Below are positions 1 to 6,192 of a DNA stretch of 6,759 bases, one piece after another. Below the pieces are notes generated by a model, which saw only the letters and a program-made list of their open reading frames with translations, was not told where the DNA came from and made no database searches. A program made the position numbers and the translations under genes. The DNA is from Chitinophagales bacterium (lineage in GTDB: Bacteria; Bacteroidota; Bacteroidia; Chitinophagales; UBA2359): contig JAHDDN010000294.1 of assembly GCA_020629335.1 (NCBI GenBank), positions 1-6,759 on the forward strand, read 5' to 3'. The first letter of the stretch is position 1. Every line of letters starts with the position of its first letter.

Positions 1-2206
1 CTGTGCAATTAACCGTGATATCTTCACAGATCGCGCTTGGAGCTAGCTTGTCTTCTAAAAACATAGTTCCCCAACAACTTGAGCCACTACAAGCATCTGA
101 AATTGAGTATTCAAGTGTTTTACCTAAATAGTCTTTTAAATTATCCTGGTCGACCATCTGTCCATTATAATATAAATCGACGATATAAAAGGCGTCATTG
201 AATTGGTTAGCATCTAAACCAAATAATTCGGCAGGCTCACCTTCAAGAACCATACTCGCATTTATCCCCAATTGACATTCAGCATCGACAGAGACATTAA
301 GATGATCATTACAATTCATTGTAATTCCTTGGTTAACAACAACCAAGATGGGATCAGTAATACCGTCAACCGTTGTAGGATCATCCGCTGTACAACCCGC
401 TTCATTGAAAGGATCAACAACTGCTTGGAAAATATAAAGACCATTCGTTGTTGCTTCTGGAATTGTAAATGTTGTACAATATTCATTTACAGGTATAGCT
501 TTAATAGAACCACATCCTGCCACGTCTGTTGGCCAAGCATTCGGTCCAACTGTCTGTGTTCCCCACTGCACAGGTCCACCACCACCTGATATAGGCATAG
601 TAACATTATAAATACCTGGGCCATTTAATGGAACAAAAACATCGTTTACAATAAAAGCAAATCCTGGCGCAAACTCTCTTATATAAATACTAGACGTATG
701 GCCACAACTTAGTGTATTTTCGGTTACTTCAATACTGAAACTAACGGTCGTGTTAGCCAAAGAACCTGTTTGATCTTCTTGATAAAAATTGGCTTCCATG
801 TTTTTATTTCCAGCTACACCAGGTCCACCTGGATCACTCGTTGCTGGAGGAACACAATCACCCACATACCAAAAACAATTTGGATCTGGCATTGGAGCCG
901 CTCCTAAACATAGTTCATCGCCAGAAAAGCTAGCAGATAAATCTGCAGTACCCCAAGGGCTACCAAATACATAACCACCACCATTAGCTGGTAACTCAAA
1001 AACATTCATGAAACCAAAATATGTACCTGCAGGGTCCAGTGTGACGGCCAATGGCAATGTCTCTATATCAGAAAATGTTGCTCCGAAATCATCAGAAACT
1101 TCCCACGTAACCGTTCCACCATTAGGTAAATCAGTGCCATTAAAACAAAGCTCAATTGAATCGCCAGCACAAACCCCTAAAGGTCCATCTTCTCCATTAA
1201 CAGATGTCATAAAATTCTCTACCGGACAAGCCAATGTTGCCACTAATGGATCAGAAATTCCATCTTCATTAGGAGCCGTACAGCCAGGCATACATTGATA
1301 AGGTGCTACCACTGCTCTGAACTGATAAGCATCTACAGACGTACAAGCATCTGCCGGCACATCGAATGTAGCTGTTAAGTCAGGTGTGCATGGAGCCAAT
1401 TTTAAGGATCCGCATCCATCTACATCTGTAGGCCAAACATTTGGGCCCGTTGTCTGGTGACCCCATTGTAAAGGTCCTCCTGCTGCGCCCACAGTCATGG
1501 TTACAGTGTATTTTCCAGGACCTGGAATTTCAACAAAAGCTTCATTAATAATAAAAGCAAATCCTGGCGCAAACTCTCTTATATATATTCTTGAGGAATG
1601 CCCGCAACTAAAGGTATTTGACAATACCTCAACTGAATAGCTAATTGTTTTTGCCGCAAACATTCCTGTTTGATCTTCTTGATAGTGATTAGCTTCCATC
1701 CACTTATTTCCAGGAACCCCAGGTGCTCCTGCATCCGGACAAGGCCCTTGGTACCAGAAGCAATTAGGATCAGGCATAGGTGCCGCTTGCAAGCATAATT
1801 CATCACCTACAAAATTGGCTGCTAAATCAGCGACTCCCCATGGGCTTCCAAACACATACCCACCTCCATTAGCCGGCAATTCAAATACATTCATAAACCC
1901 AAAATGAGGAGCTGCTGGATCTAATGTAAGTGATAAGGGTGTATTAGAAATATTCGTAAACGTAGCTCCTCCATCATCTGATACTTGCCAGTTTAAAGTA
2001 CCTGAAGGTGGAAGTGTATTACTTTCTAATGAGAGTTGTATTTGATCATTTTCGCACACTTCAATAGGTGCAGCTACTCCATTGATGGTAGTTACAAAGT
2101 CTTCAGTCACACATTGTGCGATTGAGTTATTTTGAAAATTACCAAAAACCAATAATAGCGTCAGTAAGCTCGCACAGCGAGCTGATAAATTGAGATTGAA
2201 TTTCAT
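1..2206 (-). CDS. Secreted tandem-repeat surface/adhesin-like protein, N-terminal 735 residues (partial)
   Basis: The reading frame is open from the ATG at 2206 to the left edge with no stop, so the C-terminus is missing. It begins with a Sec signal peptide: a short polar start with R10, a hydrophobic core at about residues 12-21, and a likely cleavage after S28-I29-A30. Two tandem units follow (about residues 32-326 and 327-624), sharing FGFMNVFELPANGGGYVFG (102- and 397-), MPDPNCFWY and IYIREFAPGFAFI (near 207 and 507). Each unit opens with an Ig-like stretch (NWQVSDDGGATF / TWEVSDDFGATF). Residues 625-735 change character (MNCNDHLNVSV, SCWGTMFLEDKLAPSAIC), a pattern I associate with large Saprospirales extracellular proteins. 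Such proteins usually end in a type IX secretion sorting domain, which would lie outside the window. Many paired cysteines suggest disulfides in an exported protein. No catalytic motif is seen. The start is supported by the signal peptide; no Shine-Dalgarno is visible. Function is unknown; a structural or adhesive role is inferred. Confidence 0.88.
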   Translation of the reverse strand, partial: MKFNLNLSARCASLLTLLLVFGNFQNNSIAQCVTEDFVTTINGVAAPIEVCENDQIQLSLESNTLPPSGTLNWQVSDDGGATFTNISNTPLSLTLDPAAPHFGFMNVFELPANGGGYVFGSPWGVADLAANFVGDELCLQAAPMPDPNCFWYQGPCPDAGAPGVPGNKWMEANHYQEDQTGMFAAKTISYSVEVLSNTFSCGHSSRIYIREFAPGFAFIINEAFVEIPGPGKYTVTMTVGAAGGPLQWGHQTTGPNVWPTDVDGCGSLKLAPCTPDLTATFDVPADACTSVDAYQFRAVVAPYQCMPGCTAPNEDGISDPLVATLACPVENFMTSVNGEDGPLGVCAGDSIELCFNGTDLPNGGTVTWEVSDDFGATFSDIETLPLAVTLDPAGTYFGFMNVFELPANGGGYVFGSPWGTADLSASFSGDELCLGAAPMPDPNCFWYVGDCVPPATSDPGGPGVAGNKNMEANFYQEDQTGSLANTTVSFSIEVTENTLSCGHTSSIYIREFAPGFAFIVNDVFVPLNGPGIYNVTMPISGGGGPVQWGTQTVGPNAWPTDVAGCGSIKAIPVNEYCTTFTIPEATTNGLYIFQAVVDPFNEAGCTADDPTTVDGITDPILVVVNQGITMNCNDHLNVSVDAECQLGINASMVLEGEPAELFGLDANQFNDAFYIVDLYYNGQMVDQDNLKDYLGKTLEYSISDACSGSSCWGTMFLEDKLAPSAICEDITVNCT
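335..1228 (-). repeat. Repeat unit 2 of the secreted protein (residues 327-624)
   Basis: Second tandem unit, 298 residues, with the same block order as unit 1. The DNA offset between units is 885 bp before, and exactly 900 bp after, a five-residue insertion following the FWY block. The longest shared DNA run I find is 36 bp (650-685 = 1550-1585), coding for the IYIREFAPGFAFI region. Elsewhere synonymous and replacement differences are common, so the duplication is not recent, although that block has been held or homogenised. Confidence 0.85.
1229..2113 (-). repeat. Repeat unit 1 of the secreted protein (residues 32-326)
   Basis: First of two in-frame tandem units of the secreted protein, 295 residues long. 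It runs from the first mature cysteine (C32) to just before the equivalent cysteine C327. Order within the unit: Ig-like strand region, the GFMNVFELPANGGG block, the MPDPNCFWY block, the Y-E-D-Q-T-G block, the C-G-H...IYIREFAPGFAF block, a W-G...GPN-W-P-T-D segment, then an acidic G-I-S-D-P-L end. It lacks five residues that unit 2 has just after the FWY block. Confidence 0.85.
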
Positions 2207-2538
2207 GAGAATTGGTTCTTTTAAAAATCGTTTTCTAAGATGTTATCGCTTTTGACATATTGAATAAATACATATATAACCTAATAAAAATAAGGAGCAC
2301 TTTTAGCATTTTTTGAAAAGTATGCAGTACAATTATTCAAAACAGTTAAATAAACGTACATCAATGATACATCAATTATATTAATTATTAATATATAACT
2401 CTTATTATATCCTACAGTTAGATAATTTTTTCTAATTAATTTTTCTTCATTTTAAGCTAAGAAGGAAACGAACAAACATAGAATTAATCGTAATGCATAA
2501 TTACTTTATTATAGGTATGTTTTCGCCATATTTTTATA
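2207..2538. other. AT-rich intergenic region upstream of the secreted-protein gene
   Basis: About 330 bp between two minus-strand genes. I see no coding frame or RNA gene. It presumably holds the 3' end of the dehydrogenase transcript and the promoter of the secreted-protein gene. A minus-strand TATGTTTG at 2480-2473 fits the Bacteroidota -7 box TAnnTTTG but has no TTTG at the expected -33 distance, so I do not call it a promoter. No convincing terminator follows the dehydrogenase gene; the best hairpin is only 5 bp (GTAAT/ATTAC near 2490-2505). Confidence 0.6.
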
Positions 2539-3531
2539 CTAATGACTAAGTACTATTTTCCCGATTTGATGTCCCTTTCTTAGGTAATCAAAAGCTTTAA
2601 TGGCTTCATGAAACGGGAACGATTTATGGATTCTAGGACGGATTTTGTTCCTTTCCATAAAATTCAATAATGCATTAAAATCACTCTTCGAGCCCATTGC
2701 AGTACCAATAAATTGTATATGACGTAAGAAAAATTTACTGATACTTATACTAGTTTTTGGTGAGCCTGTAGAGCCATATGCCACTATACGACCTCCATAA
2801 TTCATAAAATTGAAATAATCATCAAAATTAGCTGCCGGAGAGCTGTCCAATACGATATCAATTCCCTGTGATAATTTTTTTAACTCCTTTGCCCAATTAT
2901 CATTAGTATATAGTACGCCTCCTGAGGCTCCTTGAAATATAGCGTCGTTAATTTTGTCCAAATTGGAGCTAGTAACATAAACTTGTGCATTAAATGCCTT
3001 TGCAATTTGAAGGCCAGCTTGAGCTACTCCACCTCCTATCCCTGTAATCAGTACCTTGCTATTGTTATTAATACTACCATGTTTAGTTAACGCGCGCCAT
3101 GCGGTCAAAGAAGCTACTGGAGTAGCGGCAGCCTCTTCCCAGCTCAAATATTTGGGCTTTGTAAATATATTTGATAGAGGAACAGTTATATAATCAGCCA
3201 TAGTTCCTGGGTCCGGCATTCCTAAAACTCGAAACGATCGAGTAGGTGCTTCTTCATTCTCGCCCCATTCATATGCTGGATATATAATCACTTCTGTACC
3301 TATGATTGTTTGATCCACTTTACTTCCCACTTCTTCAATGACGCCAGCGCCATCAGCACCAAGTATACATGGTAGTGTCATTCCAGGATACAAACCTTTT
3401 TGAATCCATAATTCTCTATGATTGATAGAACTAGCCTTAATTTTAATTAATACCTCATTGGCTTTAGGTTTGCTCTTTTCAACGTCCTTTATATATAATT
3501 CTTTATTCTCGCTCAGGATAAGTGCTTGCAT
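2539..3531 (-). CDS. Zinc-independent medium-chain dehydrogenase / quinone oxidoreductase-like protein
   Basis: A 330-residue protein of the MDR superfamily, of usual length. The N-terminal GroES-like domain covers about residues 1-125 (EVLIKIKASSINHREL, LPCILGADGAGVIEEVG). The Rossmann domain follows, with the nucleotide-binding glycine motif VLITGIGGGVAQAGLQIAK (160-178), a GGRIVAYGSTG strand-turn near 247-256, and the usual C-terminal HxxGKIVL-type end (HQIGKIVLSH). The catalytic-zinc ligands of alcohol dehydrogenases are absent: SINHRE replaces the Cys motif and GADGAGV replaces GHE-type residues. The four-cysteine structural zinc lobe is also missing. It is therefore expected to be an NAD(P)H-dependent reductase of quinones, enones or similar carbonyls; the substrate cannot be told. 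The gene starts 21 bp after the T-run of the tRNA-Asp terminator on the same strand, with no promoter motif in between. No Shine-Dalgarno is seen. Confidence 0.9.
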   Translation of the reverse strand: MQALILSENKELYIKDVEKSKPKANEVLIKIKASSINHRELWIQKGLYPGMTLPCILGADGAGVIEEVGSKVDQTIIGTEVIIYPAYEWGENEEAPTRSFRVLGMPDPGTMADYITVPLSNIFTKPKYLSWEEAAATPVASLTAWRALTKHGSINNNSKVLITGIGGGVAQAGLQIAKAFNAQVYVTSSNLDKINDAIFQGASGGVLYTNDNWAKELKKLSQGIDIVLDSSPAANFDDYFNFMNYGGRIVAYGSTGSPKTSISISKFFLRHIQFIGTAMGSKSDFNALLNFMERNKIRPRIHKSFPFHEAIKAFDYLRKGHQIGKIVLSH

Positions 3532-3552
3532 AGAAAGATTTAAATCATAGAT

Positions 3553-3586
3553 AAAAAAAAGGGATTTCAGAAAACTGAAATCCCTT
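3553..3586 (-). terminator. Intrinsic terminator of tRNA-Asp
   Basis: Perfect 10-bp stem GGGATTTCAG / CTGAAATCCC (3561-3570 and 3575-3584) with a 4-nt loop, extended by two A-T pairs. On the minus strand it is followed directly by eight Ts (complement of 3553-3560). It lies 14 bp past the tRNA 3' end. The plus-strand reading lacks a T-run, so the terminator acts on minus-strand transcripts. Confidence 0.9.
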
Positions 3587-3599
3587 ACTTCATAAGAAG

Positions 3600-3673
3600 C
3601 GGTCCGGACGGGACTCGAACCCGCGACCCCCTGCGTGACAGGCAGGTATTCTAACCAACTGAACTACCGAACC
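3600..3673 (-). tRNA. tRNA-Asp (anticodon GTC)
   Basis: A 74-nt cloverleaf without an encoded CCA. The acceptor GGTTCGG pairs with CCGGACC, with one G-T wobble. The D-arm contains AGTTCAGTTGGTTAGAAT. The anticodon stem CCTGC/GCAGG has loop CTGTCAC, so the anticodon is GTC (plus-strand 3637-3639). The variable loop is GGGTC-like, and the T-arm CGGGTTCGAGTCCCG carries the TTCGA signature. The discriminator base is G (complement of 3600), as expected for tRNA-Asp. CCA would be added by nucleotidyltransferase. Confidence 0.98.
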
Positions 3674-3692
3674 TTTATTTTAATTACCCTTT

Positions 3693-3711
3693 CACTCTTC
3701 GTTCAAGAGTG
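3693..3711 (-). other. Inverted repeat in the tRNA-Asp 5' leader
   Basis: CACTCTT (3693-3699) and AAGAGTG (3705-3711) form a perfect 7-bp stem with a 5-nt loop. The repeat lies just downstream of the predicted -7 box, so the nascent pre-tRNA would begin with this hairpin, 19 nt before the mature tRNA 5' end. It could shield the 5' end or guide RNase processing; it could also be an operator. The role is inferred. Confidence 0.5.
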
Positions 3712-3715
3712 CATG

Positions 3716-3747
3716 CAAAAGTAAAAAGCATTTTAGTTTCTATCAAA
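3716..3747 (-). promoter_or_regulatory. Bacteroidota-type promoter of tRNA-Asp
   Basis: On the minus strand, TTTG (3747-3744), a 20-nt spacer, then TACTTTTG (3723-3716). This matches the Bacteroidota primary sigma consensus TTTG at -33 and TAnnTTTG at -7 with normal spacing. The expected start of transcription is about 3711-3708, some 35-40 nt before the mature tRNA. Confidence 0.75.
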
Positions 3748-3762
3748 TTATTTGCCTTTTAA

Positions 3763-3790
3763 ATTGATAATATTATTGAAATTAAATTTG
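3763..3790 (+). promoter_or_regulatory. Candidate promoter of the accA-dapA operon
   Basis: TAAATTTG at 3783-3790 fits the Bacteroidota -7 consensus TAnnTTTG exactly. A weaker TTG (3764-3766) lies 16 nt upstream as a possible -33 element, slightly closer than usual. The start would be near 3795, giving a leader of about 85 nt before accA. It is divergent from the tRNA-Asp promoter, with the two -33 elements about 16 bp apart. Confidence 0.45.
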
Positions 3791-3879
3791 CCAAATTCAA
3801 TTATTATAAAAAATGGTATTCCAGTTTCAAATCAGTATTTTGCAGGAGTCTATAGTGGCATAATATTAAAACTACACCT

Positions 3880-4854
3880 ATGGTATTCTTAGAGTTTGAA
3901 AAACCATTGGAAAAATTATACGAACAACTAGACAAAATCCAACAAATTGCTGAAGATGGAGATATTGATGTTACTGACAAAGTCAGTGAATTAGAACAAA
4001 AAATTTCCAAACGCAAGAAAGAAATCTATTCCAATCTTACCGGATGGCAGCGAGTTCAGCTTTCAAGACATCCGGAAAGACCCTACACTCTGCATTATAT
4101 TGAGGGCATGTGTAAGCAATTTATAGAATTGCATGGAGATCGATATTTTGGAGATGATAAGGCGATTGTAGGAGGTATCGGTATACTTAATGATACTAGT
4201 GTTGTAATCATTGGCCATCAAAAAGGAGTCAATACCAAAATGCGTCAATATCGAAACTTCGGAATGGCGAATCCAGAAGGGTATAGAAAGGCATTACGGC
4301 TCATGAAAATGGCTGAGCGTTTTAATATGCCTGTAATTACTTTAATAGACACACCTGGCGCATATCCAGGACTTGAGGCTGAAGAGAGAGGGCAAGCCGA
4401 GGCCATTGCAAGGAATTTATTTGAGATGGCAAAATTGAAGGTACCCATCTTATGTTATGTTATTGGTGAAGGGGCTTCAGGTGGAGCTTTAGGAATAGGT
4501 TTAGGGGATAAAGTCTTTATGCTTGAAAATACATGGTATTCTGTAATATCTCCTGAGTCTTGCTCATCTATATTATGGCGATCGTGGGATTATAAAGAAC
4601 AGGCAGCTGAAGCATTAAAGCTTACGTCTAAACATATGCTTGATTTTGGTTTAATAGATGAAGTAATAAAAGAACCACTCGGAGGGGCGCATAATGATAA
4701 GGAGAAAATGATGAAGACTTTAAAGTCCCATATAAAGAAAGAACTTACAGCTCTGATGGAAGTAAATCCCGATGTCTTAATAAAAAATAGAATTAAGAAA
4801 TTTAGTAAAATGGGAGAGTTTAAAATTCAAAAAGTTAAAACTGAGGTTCAATAA
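3880..4854 (+). CDS. accA: Acetyl-CoA carboxylase carboxyltransferase subunit alpha
   Basis: A 324-residue cytoplasmic protein, close to the 319 of E. coli AccA. With AccD it forms the carboxyltransferase that moves CO2 from carboxybiotin (on AccB) to acetyl-CoA, giving malonyl-CoA, the first committed step of fatty-acid synthesis. The N-terminal part is a charged helical region ([16 protein letters not shown], about 5-50), followed by the family signature [20 protein letters not shown] (55-74) and [15 protein letters not shown] (87-101). The crotonase-like core has IDTPGAYPG (156-164), [12 protein letters not shown] (197-208; oxyanion-hole glycines) and [11 protein letters not shown] (224-234). 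In-frame stops lie just upstream of this ATG, and FLEFEKP is the expected N-terminus. No Shine-Dalgarno is visible, which is normal for Bacteroidota. It is the first gene of a two-gene operon; dapA begins on the next base after its TAA. accD is not in the window. Confidence 0.98.
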   Translation: MVFLEFEKPLEKLYEQLDKIQQIAEDGDIDVTDKVSELEQKISKRKKEIYSNLTGWQRVQLSRHPERPYTLHYIEGMCKQFIELHGDRYFGDDKAIVGGIGILNDTSVVIIGHQKGVNTKMRQYRNFGMANPEGYRKALRLMKMAERFNMPVITLIDTPGAYPGLEAEERGQAEAIARNLFEMAKLKVPILCYVIGEGASGGALGIGLGDKVFMLENTWYSVISPESCSSILWRSWDYKEQAAEALKLTSKHMLDFGLIDEVIKEPLGGAHNDKEKMMKTLKSHIKKELTALMEVNPDVLIKNRIKKFSKMGEFKIQKVKTEVQ

Positions 4855-5751
4855 ATGGACACTTCAAAATTCAGTGGCACTGGCGTTGCATTAGTCACTC
4901 CTTTCCTTTCAGATGGGTCAATTGATTATGATCGTTTTTCAAATATAATCGAATTTGTTATAGACTCAGGAGTAGACTATTTAGTACCCTTAGGCTCCAC
5001 TGGTGAAGCAACTACAATATCATCCCTTGAGCAAAAGGAAGTTTTGCGATTTGTAACTTCTCAAAATGCTGGAAGACTTCCAGTAGTAGCAGGTTGTTTT
5101 GGTGGCAACAATACAAAAGAACTGATAAGTAAAATAGAGGAGTTTGATCTGACTAAGATAGATGCTCTACTTTCTTCTAGTCCACATTATAACAAACCAT
5201 CTCAAGTAGGAATTTTTGAACATTATTCCGCTATTGCAAATTCAACAACGCTTCCAATCATCCTTTATAATGTACCTAGTAGAACCTCAAGTAATGTATT
5301 AGCTGATACAGTAATTAGCTTATCTGAAAAATATGAAAATATCATAGGTATTAAAGAGGCTTCTGGAGATTTGGATCAAATAAAAACGATTATTGAAAAT
5401 TCTAAAGAATCATTTTTAGTACTATCGGGAGATGATCCAACAGCAAGAGAAACCTGCCTTGCTGGCGGAAATGGAGTTATTTCTGTTATCGCTAACGCCT
5501 ATCCTAAAAGCTTCTCTACCATGATCAAATGTGCTTTGAATAAAGAAGTTGATAAAGCAAAACATATTGATTCTACCTTATTTCCATTACATAAGTGGTT
5601 ATATATAGACGGAAACCCTAGTGGTATTAAGGCAGCTCTTCGAGCTAAAGGAATGATAGAAGATAGGTTAAGATTGCCACTAGTCCCTATGAGTGCTTCT
5701 AATAGGGCTATTCTTGAAAAAACAATGCTTGAAATTAATCTTGATAATTAG
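4855..5751 (+). CDS. dapA: 4-hydroxy-tetrahydrodipicolinate synthase
   Basis: A 298-residue (beta/alpha)8-barrel enzyme of normal length. It condenses pyruvate with aspartate semialdehyde, the first step committed to diaminopimelate and lysine. The Schiff-base lysine is K167 in IIGIKEASGD. Other active-site residues are visible: S48-T49 in PLGSTGEAT (T44-T45 in E. coli), Y112 in SSPHYNKP, Y139 in ILYNVPSRT, and R143, which binds the aspartate-semialdehyde carboxylate. The late barrel motif VLSGDDPTARETCLAGGNG is also intact. The first residue of the usual GTTGE motif is Ser, a conservative change. The full set of residues argues for true DapA rather than the related N-acetylneuraminate lyase or sugar-acid aldolases. 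The start directly abuts the accA stop (TAAATG), with only a weak GAGG upstream, so translation is probably coupled to accA. Confidence 0.96.
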   Translation: MDTSKFSGTGVALVTPFLSDGSIDYDRFSNIIEFVIDSGVDYLVPLGSTGEATTISSLEQKEVLRFVTSQNAGRLPVVAGCFGGNNTKELISKIEEFDLTKIDALLSSSPHYNKPSQVGIFEHYSAIANSTTLPIILYNVPSRTSSNVLADTVISLSEKYENIIGIKEASGDLDQIKTIIENSKESFLVLSGDDPTARETCLAGGNGVISVIANAYPKSFSTMIKCALNKEVDKAKHIDSTLFPLHKWLYIDGNPSGIKAALRAKGMIEDRLRLPLVPMSASNRAILEKTMLEINLDN

Positions 5752-6032
5752 CATAAGCACTAAGCTAAGTTGTATACTTAGACAGGTTATTTGGATATTT
5801 TTAATGCAGTCTGCCATTTTTAAAGAACATTAATTCAAGCTCGTATGGATTGGATTGTAATATTATAAATTAATGTTACTTATAATCTGACTCCTATGAG
5901 CTTAGTTTACTTTGCTCACCCTCCATCGATATAGTGTTTGAAGTTCCCTTAGGCAGCAGTACAAGTAGTAGTAGTCCTGTTTTACCTCCCGTCTTCATCA
6001 GCGCTCATTTTATCGTTTTACGCAGATATATA
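5752..6032. other. Intergenic region between convergent dapA and the rRNA operon
   Basis: About 280 bp with no recognisable gene. After dapA there is a perfect 6-bp hairpin, CTAAGT/ACTTAG (5765-5770 and 5776-5781), with no adjoining T-run, so it is at best a weak terminator. The region also has two interleaved inverted repeats (5826-5903) and a 34-codon minus-strand ORF (5998-5894); both are discussed in the findings. Confidence 0.6.
5826..5903. repeat. Two interleaved inverted repeats
   Basis: Pair A is a perfect 10-bp repeat: AACATTAATT (5826-5835) and AATTAATGTT (5868-5877). Pair B is imperfect: AAGCTCGTATGGA (5837-5849) and TCCTATGAGCTT (5892-5903), with six perfect outer pairs then small offsets. 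The order A-B-A'-B' is that of a pseudoknot, so the two stems interlock rather than nest. Pair A is AT-rich, so chance is possible. Confidence 0.5.
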
Positions 6033-6085
6033 AAATGGTAAGAGCCCACTACTTGCGTAATGAGCTCTTATGTAAAAAAGGCGGC
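6033..6085 (-). repeat. Direct repeat: distal copy of the 5S tail
   Basis: This 53-bp stretch is identical to 6193-6245. Read on the minus strand it starts with the last bases of 5S rRNA (GCCGCC-like end), then six Ts, then the tail hairpin. The rest of a 5S gene is missing in front of it. It lies 160 bp beyond the true 5S 3' end. Confidence 0.95.
6039..6070 (-). terminator. Stem-loop downstream of 5S (possible terminator or processing hairpin, copy 2)
   Basis: Exact second copy of the 14-bp GNRA-capped hairpin, within the distal 53-bp repeat. It is followed on the minus strand by ACCATTTTATATA, slightly richer in T than after copy 1. Two hairpins in tandem could form a double stop between the rRNA operon and the convergent dapA operon. 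Confidence 0.55.
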
Positions 6086-6192
6086 TTCACTTTCATCCGT
6101 AGTGATACTAAATCACTACTTATGTAAGTGACCAAGACCGCTGGGATTGGTGCCTAGCTTGTAGGGCGCTCTATTTTTTCAAGCCCCTCTTT
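6086..6192 (-). other. 107-bp interval between the two 5S-tail repeats
   Basis: Separates the two 53-bp repeats. It contains a perfect 8-bp hairpin GTAGTGAT/ATCACTAC (6099-6106 and 6112-6119, 5-nt loop) and some GC-rich short inverted repeats (for example CCTA/TAGG around 6153-6165). No coding frame and no complete tRNA is recognisable. Its minus-strand end at the repeat (GAAAGTG before GCCGCC) only loosely resembles the 3' half of 5S rRNA. Confidence 0.5.

Noticed and set aside
272..589. Plus-strand ORF of 105 codons (and similar ones at 789-974 and 1008-1298)
   Set aside because: Antisense shadows of the minus-strand secreted-protein gene, whose frame is open over the entire stretch with clear internal repeats.
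1579..1806. Minus-strand 75-codon ORF
   Set aside because: Lies in another frame of the same strand as the secreted-protein gene and shows no family features.
2473..2480. TATGTTTG box (minus) as promoter of the secreted-protein gene
   Set aside because: Fits the -7 consensus, but has no -33 TTTG at the right distance and lies about 270 bp from the start codon.
3804..4448. Minus-strand ORFs overlapping accA (3804-4016, 4063-4248, 4245-4448)
   Set aside because: Antisense to the well-conserved accA coding sequence.
6086..6130. Diverged 3' half of a 5S pseudogene next to the distal tail repeat
   Set aside because: Only a 7-base run (CACTTTC on plus) and scattered bases agree with real 5S; too weak to call.
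6120..6192. tRNA-like piece in the 107-bp interval (AGAGCGCCCTACAAGCTAGG on the minus strand resembles D-stem plus anticodon stem)
   Set aside because: No matching acceptor stem and no TTCRA T-loop can be found, so a tRNA or tRNA pseudogene is not supported.
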